64,000 nt of DNA from Cryptomeria japonica (GCF_030272615.1 NC_081408.1:307461950-307525949), one strand, 5' to 3'. Shown: positions 22,193-34,981, numbered from the stretch's first letter. Notes: a model not told the origin generated them from the letters alone. Translations and numbers: made by a program.

Positions 22193-23000
22193 CTAGGTTT
22201 GTTCAATGCCTTAACTCCAATTTTTATGTAATGTACACTTGCCAACTCATTTCCTAGAGGTAAATACTTCTCCTAGGGCTAAACCATGGTCCATAACATT
22301 GTTGTCCCCCTTAGTTAGGCCCTATCTCTCTAATAGAAAATGAAATGTGTGGTTGTATATGATTGTTGGAAGTCATCCTAATCAGTAAATGACCTAGATA
22401 CCCCTATATAAAGACATTTGATCAACCTAGTTTCAGAAATCCATAATAATTATTCAACTAAGGCATCCATGAAGTGTTCATCAATCATTTTCAAAGATCT
22501 TTAGGGTGATATATTTTTTATTCAACCATTGTGGAGCAACATTACATCATTCTTATGCAAGCATGTGTGTGTGATTAGGGTTTTATCACGTTCATGCCAT
22601 TTCATAAAACATATGTGATTACATTCAAGAAGAAAAACATCATTATCAATAACTGCAAATATGAGGCATCCCTTTTCATTATTTATTTTATTATTTGCAA
22701 TATTTCATTCAACATCAATTCCTCAACCACGGTTTGACTTAGGCAAACCCCTAATCCCAATAATTTCTCCCTTCTTTCTGTGTATAGGAAATAGGTACCA
22801 ATCTATGATTTTTGGGATTGACATTATTCATAGAGACAAACAATTCCCCTTTTGACAACGAAAAGTGTAGAGGACAAAAGCGATGGGTATACATTACTCA
22901 TATATTACTCAGATCCAGGTTTGTGGCTCCGTTTGAGGATCGTAGCTCACTGTTCATGCATATTTACTCCAATTTAGGGATAACTTTAAGAAAGAAACCC
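22193..23000 (+). mobile_element. LTR of family X, second piece
   Basis: It continues the LTR begun at 13523. It is collinear, inverted, with 41400-42120: shared landmarks are GCAAGCATGTGTG, ATGCCATTTCAT, GTGATTACAT, TTCCTCAACC and GGCAAACCCCTA. A TATATAAAG-like promoter word lies near 22407-22415. The right end is not sharp; similarity fades around 22950-23000. I could not find the matching target duplication. Confidence 0.6.
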
Positions 23001-23890
23001 CCGAGAAAAATTGTAAAACCCTAGCAAATCAAGCATTATTTTGGGGGGGGAATTTTTATATTGGCGGTGAAATTTTTTTCAAAGTAGGAAAAAAAAAAAA
23101 TTTGTATTGGTGATTTTTTTCTAGGGTACAAAAATTTCATAAAATTTTGGCAAATAATACCTTGTTCTGTGGGGAAAATATATATTGTAGGAGGAAAATA
23201 TTTTTCGTTTAAAGGAACAAATATATAAGTGTATGGGCAAAAAAAATTTACTCTGAAGGAAAAATTATTTAGGTGTATTGGCAATTTCATGAATTCATTG
23301 TCATTAATAGACAAGGCACATCACATTAGATTAGTACATCACATTGAGTCCAGACTCTACATGATGTATCGATAAGCGCGGCCTCTTTGACACGTGAAAT
23401 GTACATAAAATCCATCAGTGATTTTAAATCATTTGATGATCGTAGATCGATGGCTGGAGTTTTATTTTGGCCCAAATTTTTGAAGAGAATGTAGTTCTCC
23501 AAAAAGTGCCCGGAATGGAATTGGATTCAATAGACACGTATCAAATGCCACAGTCGATAATGTTGGTCATTTAATATATATCTAGTCACTAACTATAGTC
23601 CACTCTATCCACACGACTTCCAATATGGTATTTGGTACTGGTTTATAGCTATTTCCAATTTCATAGACTGGTGCAATTATGGGAAAGATTTGCAGAGATA
23701 TACGAAATATTTAAAAAAATATAAAGGAATTAATATGGTTAGAGAAGGAATTATTACAATCAAGAGCTTCAGCTATTTATAGACGATCTCTGCTTCTTTC
23801 ATCTTCAATTAGCCTTTGGTATATTAATCATCAGAGCTCACGGTATTTAAATTTTTCCTCTGGTTTAGGTCTATAGGCTTAGGCTGTATA
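23001..23890. other. Noncoding stretch, AT-rich with G-runs
   Basis: No gene is seen. 23040-23330 is low-complexity (runs of A/T mixed with GGGGGGGG and GGGGAAAATAT words). 23380-23640 has words related to the repeats at 26700-27400 (GATCGTAGATCGATGG, TTTTGGCCCAAA). Confidence 0.4.
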
Positions 23891-23913
23891 ATTTGGTATT
23901 CTGATTTCTCAAG

Positions 23914-24330
23914 ATGGACACTCTTATCCACTTGAGAAGCATTTTTGTGGAGGACCAGAGGGCCTTTTTGGGCTCCGTTAGAGACCCAACCCTCTTATCA
24001 GTCTGTAAGGAGGTTGGGATGTTCACTAATGAGGTTGTGAGGATGGTGTTGGGTAGAGAGTTTCTGCATAATGAAAATAGATACTGTGTTAACATGGACA
24101 TTGCATCCTAGTTCTTGGCATCTCTTCTGGACCTCAAAGGAGACAAGGTAGATATGTTGATGCTGTTAAGGAAGGTGTTGAAACAATACTTCCTTGGAGA
24201 CGACATTATTGTTGTCATCTTTGCAAAAGTAGGGGTGGGGATCCATTGGGCGAATGAATTAACCAAGCTTATCCTCCCTGACCAAATAGTGGCCAGGCAA
24301 CCGTTTCTTTTGAACTTGAATGCAGAGTAG
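23914..24330 (+). pseudogene. Unknown family, degenerate copy A
   Basis: Two segments in the same frame (23914-24111 and 24115-24330), split by a single TAG at 24109. Together about 138 codons, starting MDTLIHLRSIFVEDQRAFLG. The block GREFLHNENRYCVNMDIA followed about 20 residues later by DKVDMLMLLRKVL resembles copy B at 25787-26116 in order and spacing. I recognise no domain and no membrane segment. The reading seems to decay after 24330. Confidence 0.4.
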
Positions 24331-25286
24331 TTGACGCATCATAGGAAACGGGCACGGATTGGTAGGGAATTTCTCTGAAAATGGTTCCTCCTGGATGACT
24401 TTCCAAACTACAGTTGGCTTGAAGAATTCTCACAACTTATAATATCCAAAGAATTCTACATAGAGGGAGGGCAAGATTCTTAGGGTAAACCATGAATGTG
24501 TCCACTGCATGTGCCCTAGCCCCGACCCCCTAGTATTTTTATTTTTCTAGCTATTTCCTCGTAACCTCACTCATTTTGGCTTTAAAGTTTTTGAGGGACT
24601 CCGACATGTAAAAATTGTAAATTTGTGAAACATATATATTAATGATAATTTTGCAAATTATAGTTCGTTTAAGTTTGCCTCTTATGGATATAAAAATGCT
24701 TTCTATTTATTTTATAATTTGATACTGCCATCATGCCATAGCAGGATACTTAGCATAATTATTATGTTTTGAAATAACTTAAATAGTTATTAATTTGTAT
24801 GGATATAAGATTTAATTTTCACCATAAAAAAATAGCATGTCTATTCTAATTTCTTCTCTAAAGTTAAAGAACAAACTTAGTGTCACTTCTGAGATGACCT
24901 TTTCTAAAAGATATTTGAAGTGCTTGACAAAGAAGTATTTGAAAAAACATAATGTCTGGGATTGGTTGCAAGTGATAGCATCCATTAAGGATCACAATGT
25001 CTATGAGCTACGTTATTTCAATATTTTGTTAAACAATAGAAATAAATTTAATACTATGATCTTTTTTATGTAATGTTTCTTCCTCTATATTCAATATAAA
25101 AAAAAAATCTAGTTCGTTCCATCAATTATTTGTACATGATTATCATTGATTATAAATATTAAAAAAAAGATGTTTATCTCACAAAAAACAATTGAATTAA
25201 AAGTCCAACTTACTTCTTGTAATTATTTTTGCATAATTTCAATATAAAAAAAGTCCAATTAACTAGATACATGTACATTGAACATC
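24331..25286. other. Noncoding, AT-rich
   Basis: No supported feature. An open frame at 24837-25073 (78 codons) has Lys/Asn-rich content typical of chance frames in AT-rich DNA. Confidence 0.4.
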
Positions 25287-25430
25287 GAAAATATGTGTCA
25301 TTGAACACCGAAATGAAATAAATGCTATGGCTCATGGGATGATGAAGTGTCAGGTGATGTGGCATTTGGGTGGCATAAATACCATGTATAATGGGACTCA
25401 CAGGAACTAACAACGGATATGTAGTGATAT
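25287..25430 (+). repeat. Dispersed repeat Z, copy 1
   Basis: About 145 bp, roughly 80-85% identical by eye to 26828-26975. The shared core contains CATGGGATGATGAAGTGTCA, then GTGGCATAAAT and AACTGACAA or AACTAACAA, then GGATA. Confidence 0.7.
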
Positions 25431-25786
25431 TGCCTTATAGACCTATGGTACGCACATCACTGAAAGTGAATGTTTGACATTTAGCCTTTATGTGGCTTTA
25501 ATGTCAGCTTGTGCAGACAAATTATGCAATTGAACTAGTGCATGCAGAGGAATGATGGTAGAGTTTGTAATTAATGTCGATGACCACTGCCATTGGATGT
25601 CAAAAATTAGAATTGAGTAAGAGGTGTTTAAATCTTGGGTAGATTGGAAGTCCTGATATCATACTATCTGCACTTGCAATATTGTCTTGGATTTCTTAAG
25701 CAGCATGGAAGCCAATTTCTCCTTTCATACTAATAGATAATTAGTACAATTTCTCAAAATGATTTACAGACAAGAGGCTAAAAGGT

Positions 25787-26116
25787 TTGTTCTTGTTTAA
25801 GGATGAGCGGTTGTACGAGAGTGTGAAAATGTTGTTGGGAGAGGAAATTGTCCATGTAGGTCATCGCTACAAGACAAACATGGAGGCATATTCATTGATT
25901 ATCGCTTGGGGTTTCCAATTTGAGGATGAGGTGGACAAGGTGAAAAATGCCCTTAGAGTTGTAATCGATGGGCACTACCTATTAAATCTAGATAGTGTGT
26001 GTGCTCGTGTGGTCCCGAAGGCAGGGGTGGTTGGCCCAGTGGCGCTGCTACCACTCATTCGATGGGTTGATGATGATTTGAAGGCAAGATGCAGAGCTCT
26101 TGCTTGGCATGGGTAG
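25787..26116 (+). pseudogene. Unknown family, degenerate copy B
   Basis: 109 codons with no internal stop. It includes GEEIVHVGHRYKTNMEAYS and DEVDKVKNALRVVIDGHYLL, which align in order with copy A at 23914-24330. No known domain is recognised. It is followed by 26117-26585, whose A-rich end could be a polyadenylated tail, so both copies might be 3' parts of a retroposed unit. This is speculative. Confidence 0.35.
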
Positions 26117-26699
26117 AAGACCTTCAAAATATTTGCAAGGTTGATGCAGTGTTATGAGGTTTTAATGGTCCTTCATGAAGTGGCATGTGCATAGGTGGAT
26201 CGAGAGTTGCGGTTGAGACCCAAGACTACCCAAGAAATGAAGCGGCTCTTTCTATGATGACCTTGAGTACAGGTTGTTTTTGGGTTAATCCTGTTATGGC
26301 CAGTGGTGTTTGGTATTGTCCGTTTGTATCTTTTTGTTCCATGTCCATTTTCTCCCAAACTTTGTATGTATGAGGGGATGTCTGCTTCAAATTTTGGTAC
26401 GCCGAATTGGAATTTTAGGGTTTTTGCATGTAGTAGGGTTTTATTTTTTGTTTGGAATAGTGGTTTTGGCCCTTGGGGGTGTTTTTTTATGGTAGCAGAA
26501 CTCTGGTGGTTTTACTATACCACCTATAATTGCATATTTGTAATATTTTATTTCCAAGTAATACAATACAAAAATTATCGATAAAAAAATTGAATTATCA
26601 TGCAATTTTTGAAATTACATATTTAAATTATGTATTTAATTCACTATAAATTTATATATTTAATTCACTATAAATTTATATATTTAATTCATATTCAAA
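26117..26699 (+). other. Possible 3' untranslated tail
   Basis: No domain is recognised. The stretch is T/G-rich and ends near 26550-26590 with AATACAATACAAAAATTATC followed by an A run, which resembles a retroposon tail. A TATATATTTAATTCACTATAAA-type word then repeats two or three times at 26620-26695. Confidence 0.3.
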
Positions 26700-27400
26700 T
26701 CCTATTGATAATGGGATGGATGACAACTGACAACGGATACTGTCATCCATTGGATGAGCACAGATCAACGTCTTAAGGTGTATTTCAAGCCGAATGTGGG
26801 ATCTCTAAAAAATTTTGCAAACTTTCACCAGAAACACGTGTCATTGAACATCGACGGGAAAGAAAGGTTATGGCCCATGGGATGATGAAGTGTCAGGTGA
26901 CATGGCATTTGAGTGGCATAAATCCTATATATGATAGGACCCACGACAACTGACAAAGGATACTATCATATGTTGGATGGGAACAGTTCAATGACGTGAG
27001 GTGTATTTCGGACCGAATGTGGGAAATAATTTTTTTTTTGCAAACTTCTAACAGAAGATTTCCATAAACGATAAACATTTAATTAAGTATAGTTAAATTC
27101 TAAATTTGTAATTGTGTACTTAATTTATAACTAACTGTAATAAGCTCTATTTCGGGCAAAAGTTGAAAAGGATTAAAAAGTCTTCAAAACCTTTCCCGAA
27201 AAGTGACACGAATCTAGTGACATGGCTGAAAAATGGAAAAAGTCCTGGGACCCACAACAACTAACAACAGATACTATCGTCCATTGGATGAGCATAGATC
27301 AACGATAGGGTGGATTTTGGCCCAAATGTGGGAAGTAAACACATTTTTGAGAAGTTGACCCGGAATTGAATGTTTTACATTTAATTAATTATAATTAAGT
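26700..27400 (+). repeat. Diverged tandem repeats (family Z region)
   Basis: At least three units (near 26710, 26930 and 27245) contain GACAACTGACAACGGATAC-like words, then TCCATTGGATGAG, then CCGAATGTGGGA or CCAAATGTGGGA. The same ending recurs at 29650, in the spacer before the second gene copy. Confidence 0.6.
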
Positions 27401-29642
27401 TGTATTTCACGCAGAAGTTGTAAAGTATTTAAAAGACTTCAAAAAAAGTCTAGAAAGTGACTTGTCACTCGAGTCTAATGACGTGTCCACTATCCTCAGA
27501 ATTTAGATTGAAAGAGTGAATGTTTTGTCCTTCTGCGACGAATAGATATTAATAATAATTTAAAAAATTACAACAAGATTCTAGAAATTTTGCCCTTTAG
27601 GTATTACTTTTGAACTTTTCAGTGTTTTCAAAATAAGTGACTCATAATCGTATTTCATTTCATGGACAAACTAGTAAATCCATGGAGATTTAGAAATGAC
27701 TAGTAGATTGAGGAATGCAACAGAGTGTCTGCGCCAATCTAGTGAAATAGAAATTTTAACTATAATATAGAACACCTACATCCCGTATTTTTTTATATTT
27801 TTGAATCTTGTGTTTCAATTTGAGGGTTAGCATTTTTAGGATTTTACCTAGCATTATCTTTAATTATTAACAGTAACAGCAATGGGGATATCAGGAAGCA
27901 GTAGTTCAACAGGAAGCCAAGTGAATAAAAAAATATATCTAACCAAATTGGTTAAAACACCAAGTTTCACTTATGAATACCATGATATTTATGACCCTTC
28001 TATCCATAGTGAAAAGTGTATCAAAGAAATTAGATATGCATTGTCTAATAAGGCAGTAGATCCAAGCAGGGAAAAATTTATTATTTTTTACACAATGTTA
28101 AAAGAAAGAACAATTAAAATTGCATCATGGGATGCTGGATTGGGAAGCATGGTGTTACCTAAAGTATTCCCTTGCCCTGAATTTGTCATGGTTTTTTCTG
28201 AAAATTATGATGGAGATAAAAAATAAATTGTCAATAAAAATACAAAAGAGGAAATTCTATCCATAAATGAGGGAGAATTTGCTCATTTGTTGAACCTAGG
28301 GTTTAAAGCACAAAACTCAAATGTCAACATTAACCTAGAAAAGCTAGTAGAGAATTATGAGAGTCTCGATCCAAGTCAAAGAGATCCATTTATCAGAGGT
28401 CTAATAATGTGTGGTACTCCATTGGATCTGAATCATAATCCTCCTTATGATTGTAACATTTTTGTTTCATGGGTTTGGGATACTATTTCCTTGCTGACAT
28501 ACTGCCTGGGATTGGAAAATGATAGGTAAGTGGGTGCTAGCCTTCTTGAAATAATTTTTAATATCCATTATGTAAGTCAACCAGTACGATATAATTTTAT
28601 TGAGCATGTTGTTCAATCCATGCAAAAACAATGTCCAATTAATAAATAGTTGTATTATGTTACTAAAATTACTAATGATCAAAAAAGGTTCCTGTAAGAC
28701 ATTTAGGTTCTCATCCTACTTGTTCTATCTTCTTCTATCCAAGTATTGTGCAATATTTGAGACCAACAATATTCACATTGTGAACTATAAGATTGATGAG
28801 AAGACTCGGAATAGAACAAAGTGTCCAATATATGAATGGACACCTAAGATAAGGATGCATGATATCAGAAAGAACTACAACCATTTTGTAGACTTCTTTT
28901 TGGCACCAATGTATAATAAAAGTAGAAGCACTCTAATTCCTAGATTGCCTCTATCTTGTAGAGATTGCATTCAACTTGGGATTCAAATACAATTGGTTGA
29001 CTAGTTCTTCATGGAAGAATACATTGTGTTAAGGTTTTACAGATCAGTAGTAAAACCCTACAGACTTCCAATACATGTGACAAATAGGGTATTGGCATTG
29101 GGATATGTATGACAATTGGAGATCATAGATAGGCACTTTCATGGTCAGCAAAAGAAGAGCTTATTTTCTTCCTTGCCTTTCTCATATGGAGGGTTCACAT
29201 TTGAGAAAAAAACATTCAATGTGGCACATGATTTTTTGATAGTTTTTATCTTTGGTGATGAGGGTCTTTGGCAGTATGATCCAATCGGTGTAGTTCAAGA
29301 AAGGCTTAAGAAAAATGGGAATTCTTCAACGTTATGTCAACATCAAAGTAAACCATTGCTAGAAAAGATTAGAAACATGGACTTCTAGGATGAGGTAAAA
29401 AAAGAGATGGATAAAATTGTCATTGACAATAATATTTCAATAAAAGAATTGTCATCACAAATTATGGCATTGCACACACAGAGGAAAACAGAGGAGGGCA
29501 TCCAAAATAGGACGTCCTACAATTTCTACCAAAAAACTGCTAATCCATCTAACAAATCTATTCCCAAAACAATTCTACAAGATTGTGCAGACGTATATTA
29601 GACTCAAACCAAAATAAATGATTTTTGGAATATAAGGAAGAA
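27300..29642 (+). repeat. Tandem duplication, copy 1 (about 2.34 kb)
   Basis: Collinear with 29650-31940, including roughly 570 bp of upstream DNA and the front of the unknown gene. The junction lies near 29640, where gene sequence (AAATGATTTTTGGAATATAA) changes directly into the upstream spacer (GGATTTCGGCCCGAATGTGG). Confidence 0.85.
27882..29601 (+). pseudogene. Unknown protein gene, front half, copy 1
   Basis: Starts MGISGSSSSTGSQVNKK and runs through open pieces 27882-28226, 28287-28529, 28600-29004, 29116-29388 and 29407-29601. Stops at 28225 (TAA where copy 2 has GAA) and 28527 (TAA where copy 2 has GAA) truncate it. Relative to copy 2, about 37 bp is extra near 28633-28669. It ends at the duplication junction and lacks the C-terminal half. 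Family unknown; no transmembrane or catalytic motif is evident. Confidence 0.6.
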
Positions 29643-30227
29643 TGTGGATTTCGGCCCGAATGTGGGAAGTAAACACATTTTTGAGAACTCTACCTGGAAT
29701 TGAACATTTTACATTTAATTATCTATAATTAGGCTCTATTTCGGGCAAAAGTTGAAAATGATTAAAAAACTTCAAAAATGGTCTGGAAAAGTGACTCGTC
29801 ACTTGAGTTTGGTGATGTGTTCATTGTCCTCATAATTTAGACTAAAGAAATGAATGTTTTGTCCTTCGACGGCTAATAGATATTAATAATTATTACTTAA
29901 ATTACAATAGGATTCTAGATATTTTGCCCTTTAGGTATTACTTTTGTACTTTTCAGTGTTTTTAAAATAAGTTACTCATATATTATAATCATATTTCATT
30001 TCATGGACAAACCAGTAAATTGAGGAAGATTCAGAAATGGCTACTGGATTGAGGAATGCAAGTTGTAATAGAGTCTGTCTATGCCAATATAGTGAAATAG
30101 AAATTTCGGGTAAAATCTAGAACGCCTACATCCCGCGTTTTTTATTTTTTTTAATCTCGTGGTTCAATTTGAGGGTTAGCATTTTCAGGCTTGTATCTAA
30201 CGTTATTTTAAATCATTAACAATAACA
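29643..30227 (+). other. Upstream region of copy 2 (duplicated spacer)
   Basis: Collinear with 27305-27881. Shared words include GGGAAGTAAACACATTTTTG, TTTTGCCCTTTAGGTATTAC and CTTTTCAGTGTTTT. Conservation of the upstream region in both copies means the duplication carried the probable promoter. Confidence 0.7.
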
Positions 30228-33200
30228 ATGATGGGGAAACCAAGAAGCAACAATTCAACAAGAAGCCAAGTGAAAAAAATAGACCTAACCGAACTAGTTA
30301 AAACACCAGGTTTCACTGATGAATATCATGATATTTATGACCCTACTATCCATAGTGAAAAGTGTATCATAGATATTAGATATGTATTGTCTAATAAGGC
30401 GGTAGATCCAAGCAAGGCAAAATTTATTGTTTTCAACACAATGTTAAAGAAAAGAACAAATAAAATTGCATCGTGGGATGTTGGATTGGGAAGCATGGTG
30501 TTACCTGAAGTACTCCCTTGCCTTGAATTTGTCATGGTCTGTGCCAAAAATTATGATGAAGATAAAAAAGAAATTGTCAATAAAAATACAAAAGAGGAAA
30601 TTATATCCATAAACATGGGAGAATTTGCTCGTTTGTTGAACCTAGGGTTTGAAGCACAAAACTCAAATGTCCACATTGACCTAGGAAAGCTGGAAGAGAA
30701 TTATGAGTCTCGATCCAAGTTGTAGAGAGTCATTTATCAGAGCTCTAATAATGTGTGGTACTCCATTGGATCGGAATCATAAGCCTCCTTATGATTCTAA
30801 CATTTTCGTTCCATGGGTTCGGGATACTATTTCCTTGTTGACATTTTTCCTAGGATTGGAAAATGATAGGGAAGTGGGTGCTAGCCTTCTTGAAATGATT
30901 TTTAATATCCATTGTGTAAGTCAACCAGCAAGATATAATTTTGTTGAGAACGTTGTTCAATCCATGCAAAAACAATTACTAATGATAAAAAAAGGTTCAT
31001 GTAAGACATTTAGGTTCTCATCCTACTTGTGCTATCTTTTTTTATCCAAGTATTGTGCAATATTCGAGACCAACGATATTCACATTATGAACTATAAGAT
31101 TCATGAGAAGACTCATAACAGAATAGAGTGTCTAATATATGAATGGACACCAAAGATAAGGATGCATGATAAAAGAAAGAACTACAACCATTTTGTAGAC
31201 TTCATTTTGGCACCAATGTATAATGAAATTACAAGAACTCCAATGCCTAGATTGCCTCTATCTTGTAGAGATTGCATTCAACTCAGAAGTCAAATACAAT
31301 TGGCTGACTGGTTCTTAATAGAAGAATACACTGTGAAGGTTTTACAGATTAGCAGTAAAACCCTACAAACTTCCAATACATGTGACAGAGAGGGTATTTG
31401 CATTAGAATATGTACGATAGTTGGAGAGCACATATAGGCACTTCCATGGTCAGCAAAAGAAGAGCATATTTCCTTCCTTGCCTTTCTCATGTGGAGGGTT
31501 CACATTTGAGAGAAAAGTATTCCATGTGGCACATGATTTTTTGATAGTTTTTAGCTTTGGTGATGAGGGTCTCTAGCCGTATGATCCAATCAGTGTAGTT
31601 CAAACAAGGCTTAAGAAAAATGGGAACTCTTCAGCGTTATGTCAACATGAAATTAAACCATTGCTAGAAAAGATTAGAAATATGGGCGACTGGGATGAGG
31701 TTAAAAAAGAGATGGAGAAAATTATCGCTGACAATAATATTTCAATAGAAGAATTTCCATCACACAGTATGGCATTGCACACATAGAGGACAACATAGGA
31801 GGGCATCCAAAATAGGAGGACCTACAATTTCTACCAGAAATCTGCTAATCCATCTAACAAATCTATTCCCAAATCAATTCTGCAAGAATGTAAAGACAAT
31901 TATTGGACTCAAACCAAAATAAATGATTTTTGGACTATGAAGAAGAATCTCGGTGAACCAAAGACTAGTGCAGAATTTGAGTCCATCGACGAGGATGAAG
32001 AGTTTACCAAATTGTGGAATATGGAGCATCCCACAACAACATATGATAGGAGTGAAGATGAAAATGAGTATGAGGTTGATCCCACTCCAACAACTACTAC
32101 AGTCCATGAAAGAAAAATATAGCAAAGGGGAAAACATTGTCGAAAAATTGGGTTTTGAAGGTGGTGGTCTAGGTCCCAAAGGAGAAGGCATTTGGTATCC
32201 ACTTGAGGTAAAACTTCCATCAGATTCAAAAATCAAAAGCTCTTGTTAAACCAATCATTGGACTTGATTCTTCAGATTTATCACGGAAAGGTACTACTCA
32301 TTACCCTCAGGATCCACCTGCATTTGTTTCATATTCAAATCCACAACCACAACCACATCATGGTATTCCCATTGGTGGTGAATCAAGTGCCACTACCACT
32401 AGTGGGGAATCTACATATAGTATTCCTATTAGTGTTTAGTCAAGTGTCACTGCCATTGGTGGGGTTGGCATGGGTACTACTACTGATACTAGTTGTCTTG
32501 GTGTTGGTAAAGTGCAACAACAAAATTTCTCTCCCAAGAGGCCACTAGTGGTAGATACTCATACTATTCAGAATCCTATATCAAGTGCCACTGACACTAC
32601 AAATCTATCATTTGCACCTTCAGATTAGATTCAAAAGAGCCCTCAAAATACTATAAAAACTACACATGAAAGTGATAGTGGGATAGGATCAGGAATGGTT
32701 GTTGGTACTCTTCGTAATGCATTAGTTAAAACCACAGGCATAGGTGGAACTGTAGCCTCTGCAATTTCACCTTTCAAACATTCAATTCTTTAGCAAGCCC
32801 AGATTTTCAATATCATGATTACTTTGAAAAATTTAAACACACAATAAATGCAAATAAAGAAAAAAAAAGAGAGCATTGCATAGGGTTTCCCTGACTGAAG
32901 TTTTAGACAAACAGCCTGCAAGGAACAAGGTATTTCCAACATATGACCCATACAAAGATATGATGGATTTCATGGTTGTTATGCCCCCAACTAAAGATGA
33001 AAATCAACCACACGGTCAGATAGATCCCTCTGAATTACAACTTAACACCCTCCAAATGGATTTTTCTAAAGTACAAAATGTGGACAAAATTAGTGTGTCA
33101 AAAAGGACCAACAAAGTGGTCTACACTTCACTGCTAAAGGTGGAGAGAGAAAAAAAATAAACTGGAGAAACAAATAAAAAATTTACAAGCGGACCTGGAA

Positions 33201-34252
33201 AACAAAAAATCAAAGAGGAAAGTAGTAGATAACAAGTGCAATGATTTATAGAAAAGGATAAAAAATTTGGACTCTGCAGTAGAAATTGCAGAGCGGGAAA
33301 AGATGGATGTAAAATTGAAGGACCTGAGTGAAAAACTGGCTAAAAGCACTAAAAAAATTGATGAGGGAAGAACTAGTTTTCAAAAATTATACAAAAGTTA
33401 TGATCTGTTGCTTCTGAAACAAGAAAAATACAAGACCTATTGGATCATGAGAAGGAAAAAGAAAACATTTGGAAGAGGAAGTAGAGGAAGAAAGAAAAAA
33501 ATGTACACAAATGAAAGAAGACCTACACAATGCAAATGATAAAATTAAAACTTCAAAGGATAGATTGAAAGATAATATGAAAATACAACAAAGTATATAC
33601 AAGAAAACATTTGGGGGAAAATAATGCAGAGTGACAAGTTGTGTGAATGGTTTGAATTGAATGAAAGTCTGAGATTAATTTTTATGAAAATCAAAGGGCA
33701 CATTAAGAAGAGCATACATGTTTATTCAAAAGAGGATATGGCAAAACAGATTTTGCAAGTAGTCTACACTACCAGTGACAACTATTTAGCATCCAAGGGA
33801 ATTAACAACCGCATTTATGCCACAGTTAAGACATCATCTATCCTTCAAAAAAGCCAAAAACTAATGGAAACATCAGAAGTTATGGATAAATGTGGCAAAA
33901 AGATAATGAAGCTACAAGAAAAGACACCTACTTTGATTAAACTTGGTCTGCCTAAGACCATTGACCCATCAAATAAATTCATGGGAAAAGAAGCTTACAA
34001 AAAAACATGGAGATAAAAATGAAGTATGATTTAGACTTGCTTCCTAAGAACACAACTCCCCAAAGCTTTCTAGAATTCATCCAACCATTTACAACTCTAA
34101 ATATGGTATTGGGTGAAACAATGATATCAAGTCACGCTTCTAAATATGAATTGTTGAGGAAGTTGCAGTTGAATTTTCATAGTTTAAAGAATATTGACCT
34201 TCCATCAGATGAAGAGTGGAGCACCCTACAAAAACTGGCACAAAAATCTTAA
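30228..34252 (+). pseudogene. Unknown multi-domain protein gene, copy 2 with full tail
   Basis: The front half (30228-30725, then one frameshift, 30703-31437) mirrors copy 1: SSN/GS-rich start, KLVKTPGFTDEYHDIYDP, SWDVGLGSMVLPE and later FDFS-type helical blocks. Around 31960-32110 it is acidic. At 32124-32205 another frame gives a G-patch-like motif (IVEKLGFEGGGLGPKGEG, one residue shorter than the usual spacing), a nucleic-acid-associated module also found in some retroelement polyproteins. 32280-32790 is Ser/Thr/Gly/Gln-rich. 33140-33600 is strongly coiled coil. 33624-34016 and 34007-34252 are the charged C-terminal part. Frameshifts and TAG/TAA stops make it a pseudogene. There is no reverse transcriptase or integrase. 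It may be a decayed host gene or an unrecognised retroelement Gag; I cannot decide. Confidence 0.55.
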
Positions 34253-34981
34253 GAATCATAGTATGTATTGCACGGTTTTATGCTTTTACTCTTAATTTTA
34301 AGGTTTTATGTTTTTTCTGTTTGGAATTTGGCATCGCTTGAAATAACTCTATTTTATTAACAAGAAAAAACTAGAACTCGCTATTGCTAATCCAACCTAT
34401 GAATCTATGATGCACAGTGCAAACCTTCAGCATGTAAATTTGTATTCTTAAATTCTCCCAAGTTTTAACATTTTTGCATTTCTCTATTTTTTATTACTAG
34501 GTTTTGGGCACTGCTATTATCTATTTTTATTTTGTCATGGCTTGAATTAATATTTAATTTTGAATTTTGAATTTTTAACATGAGACATCAGACATGTAGC
34601 AGTTGTTAAATTGCTAATCCGGCCTGTGATGAGCATGTAAATTTGTGTTGAGTTTGTGATTTTGATGTTGAGTCTTCATATGTTGCAAATCGACCTGAAG
34701 CTATTGTTGCTCCCTTGTTTCTATAAAACGCAATTCAAGGTCATTTGGGAGAATCACACAGAGTGGTGTATTGAATGAATTGTATCATATGGCTATATTT
34801 TGAAAGAATTAATGAAACTCCAAGTTCTCAACATATCTAAATAAACATCTATTTATCAATAAATATATTATGGTCTTTTATTATTCTATTTTAAATCTAG
34901 AAATAGAAACTTGAAAAATACATTTACAAATCAGTATTAAATTCTAATTGCAAAAAGTTGACAGACTCATAAAATATCTAA
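34253..34981. other. Noncoding AT-rich spacer
   Basis: Nothing supportable is seen. Poly-pyrimidine and T-rich stretches could include the 3' end of the preceding gene. Confidence 0.4.
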
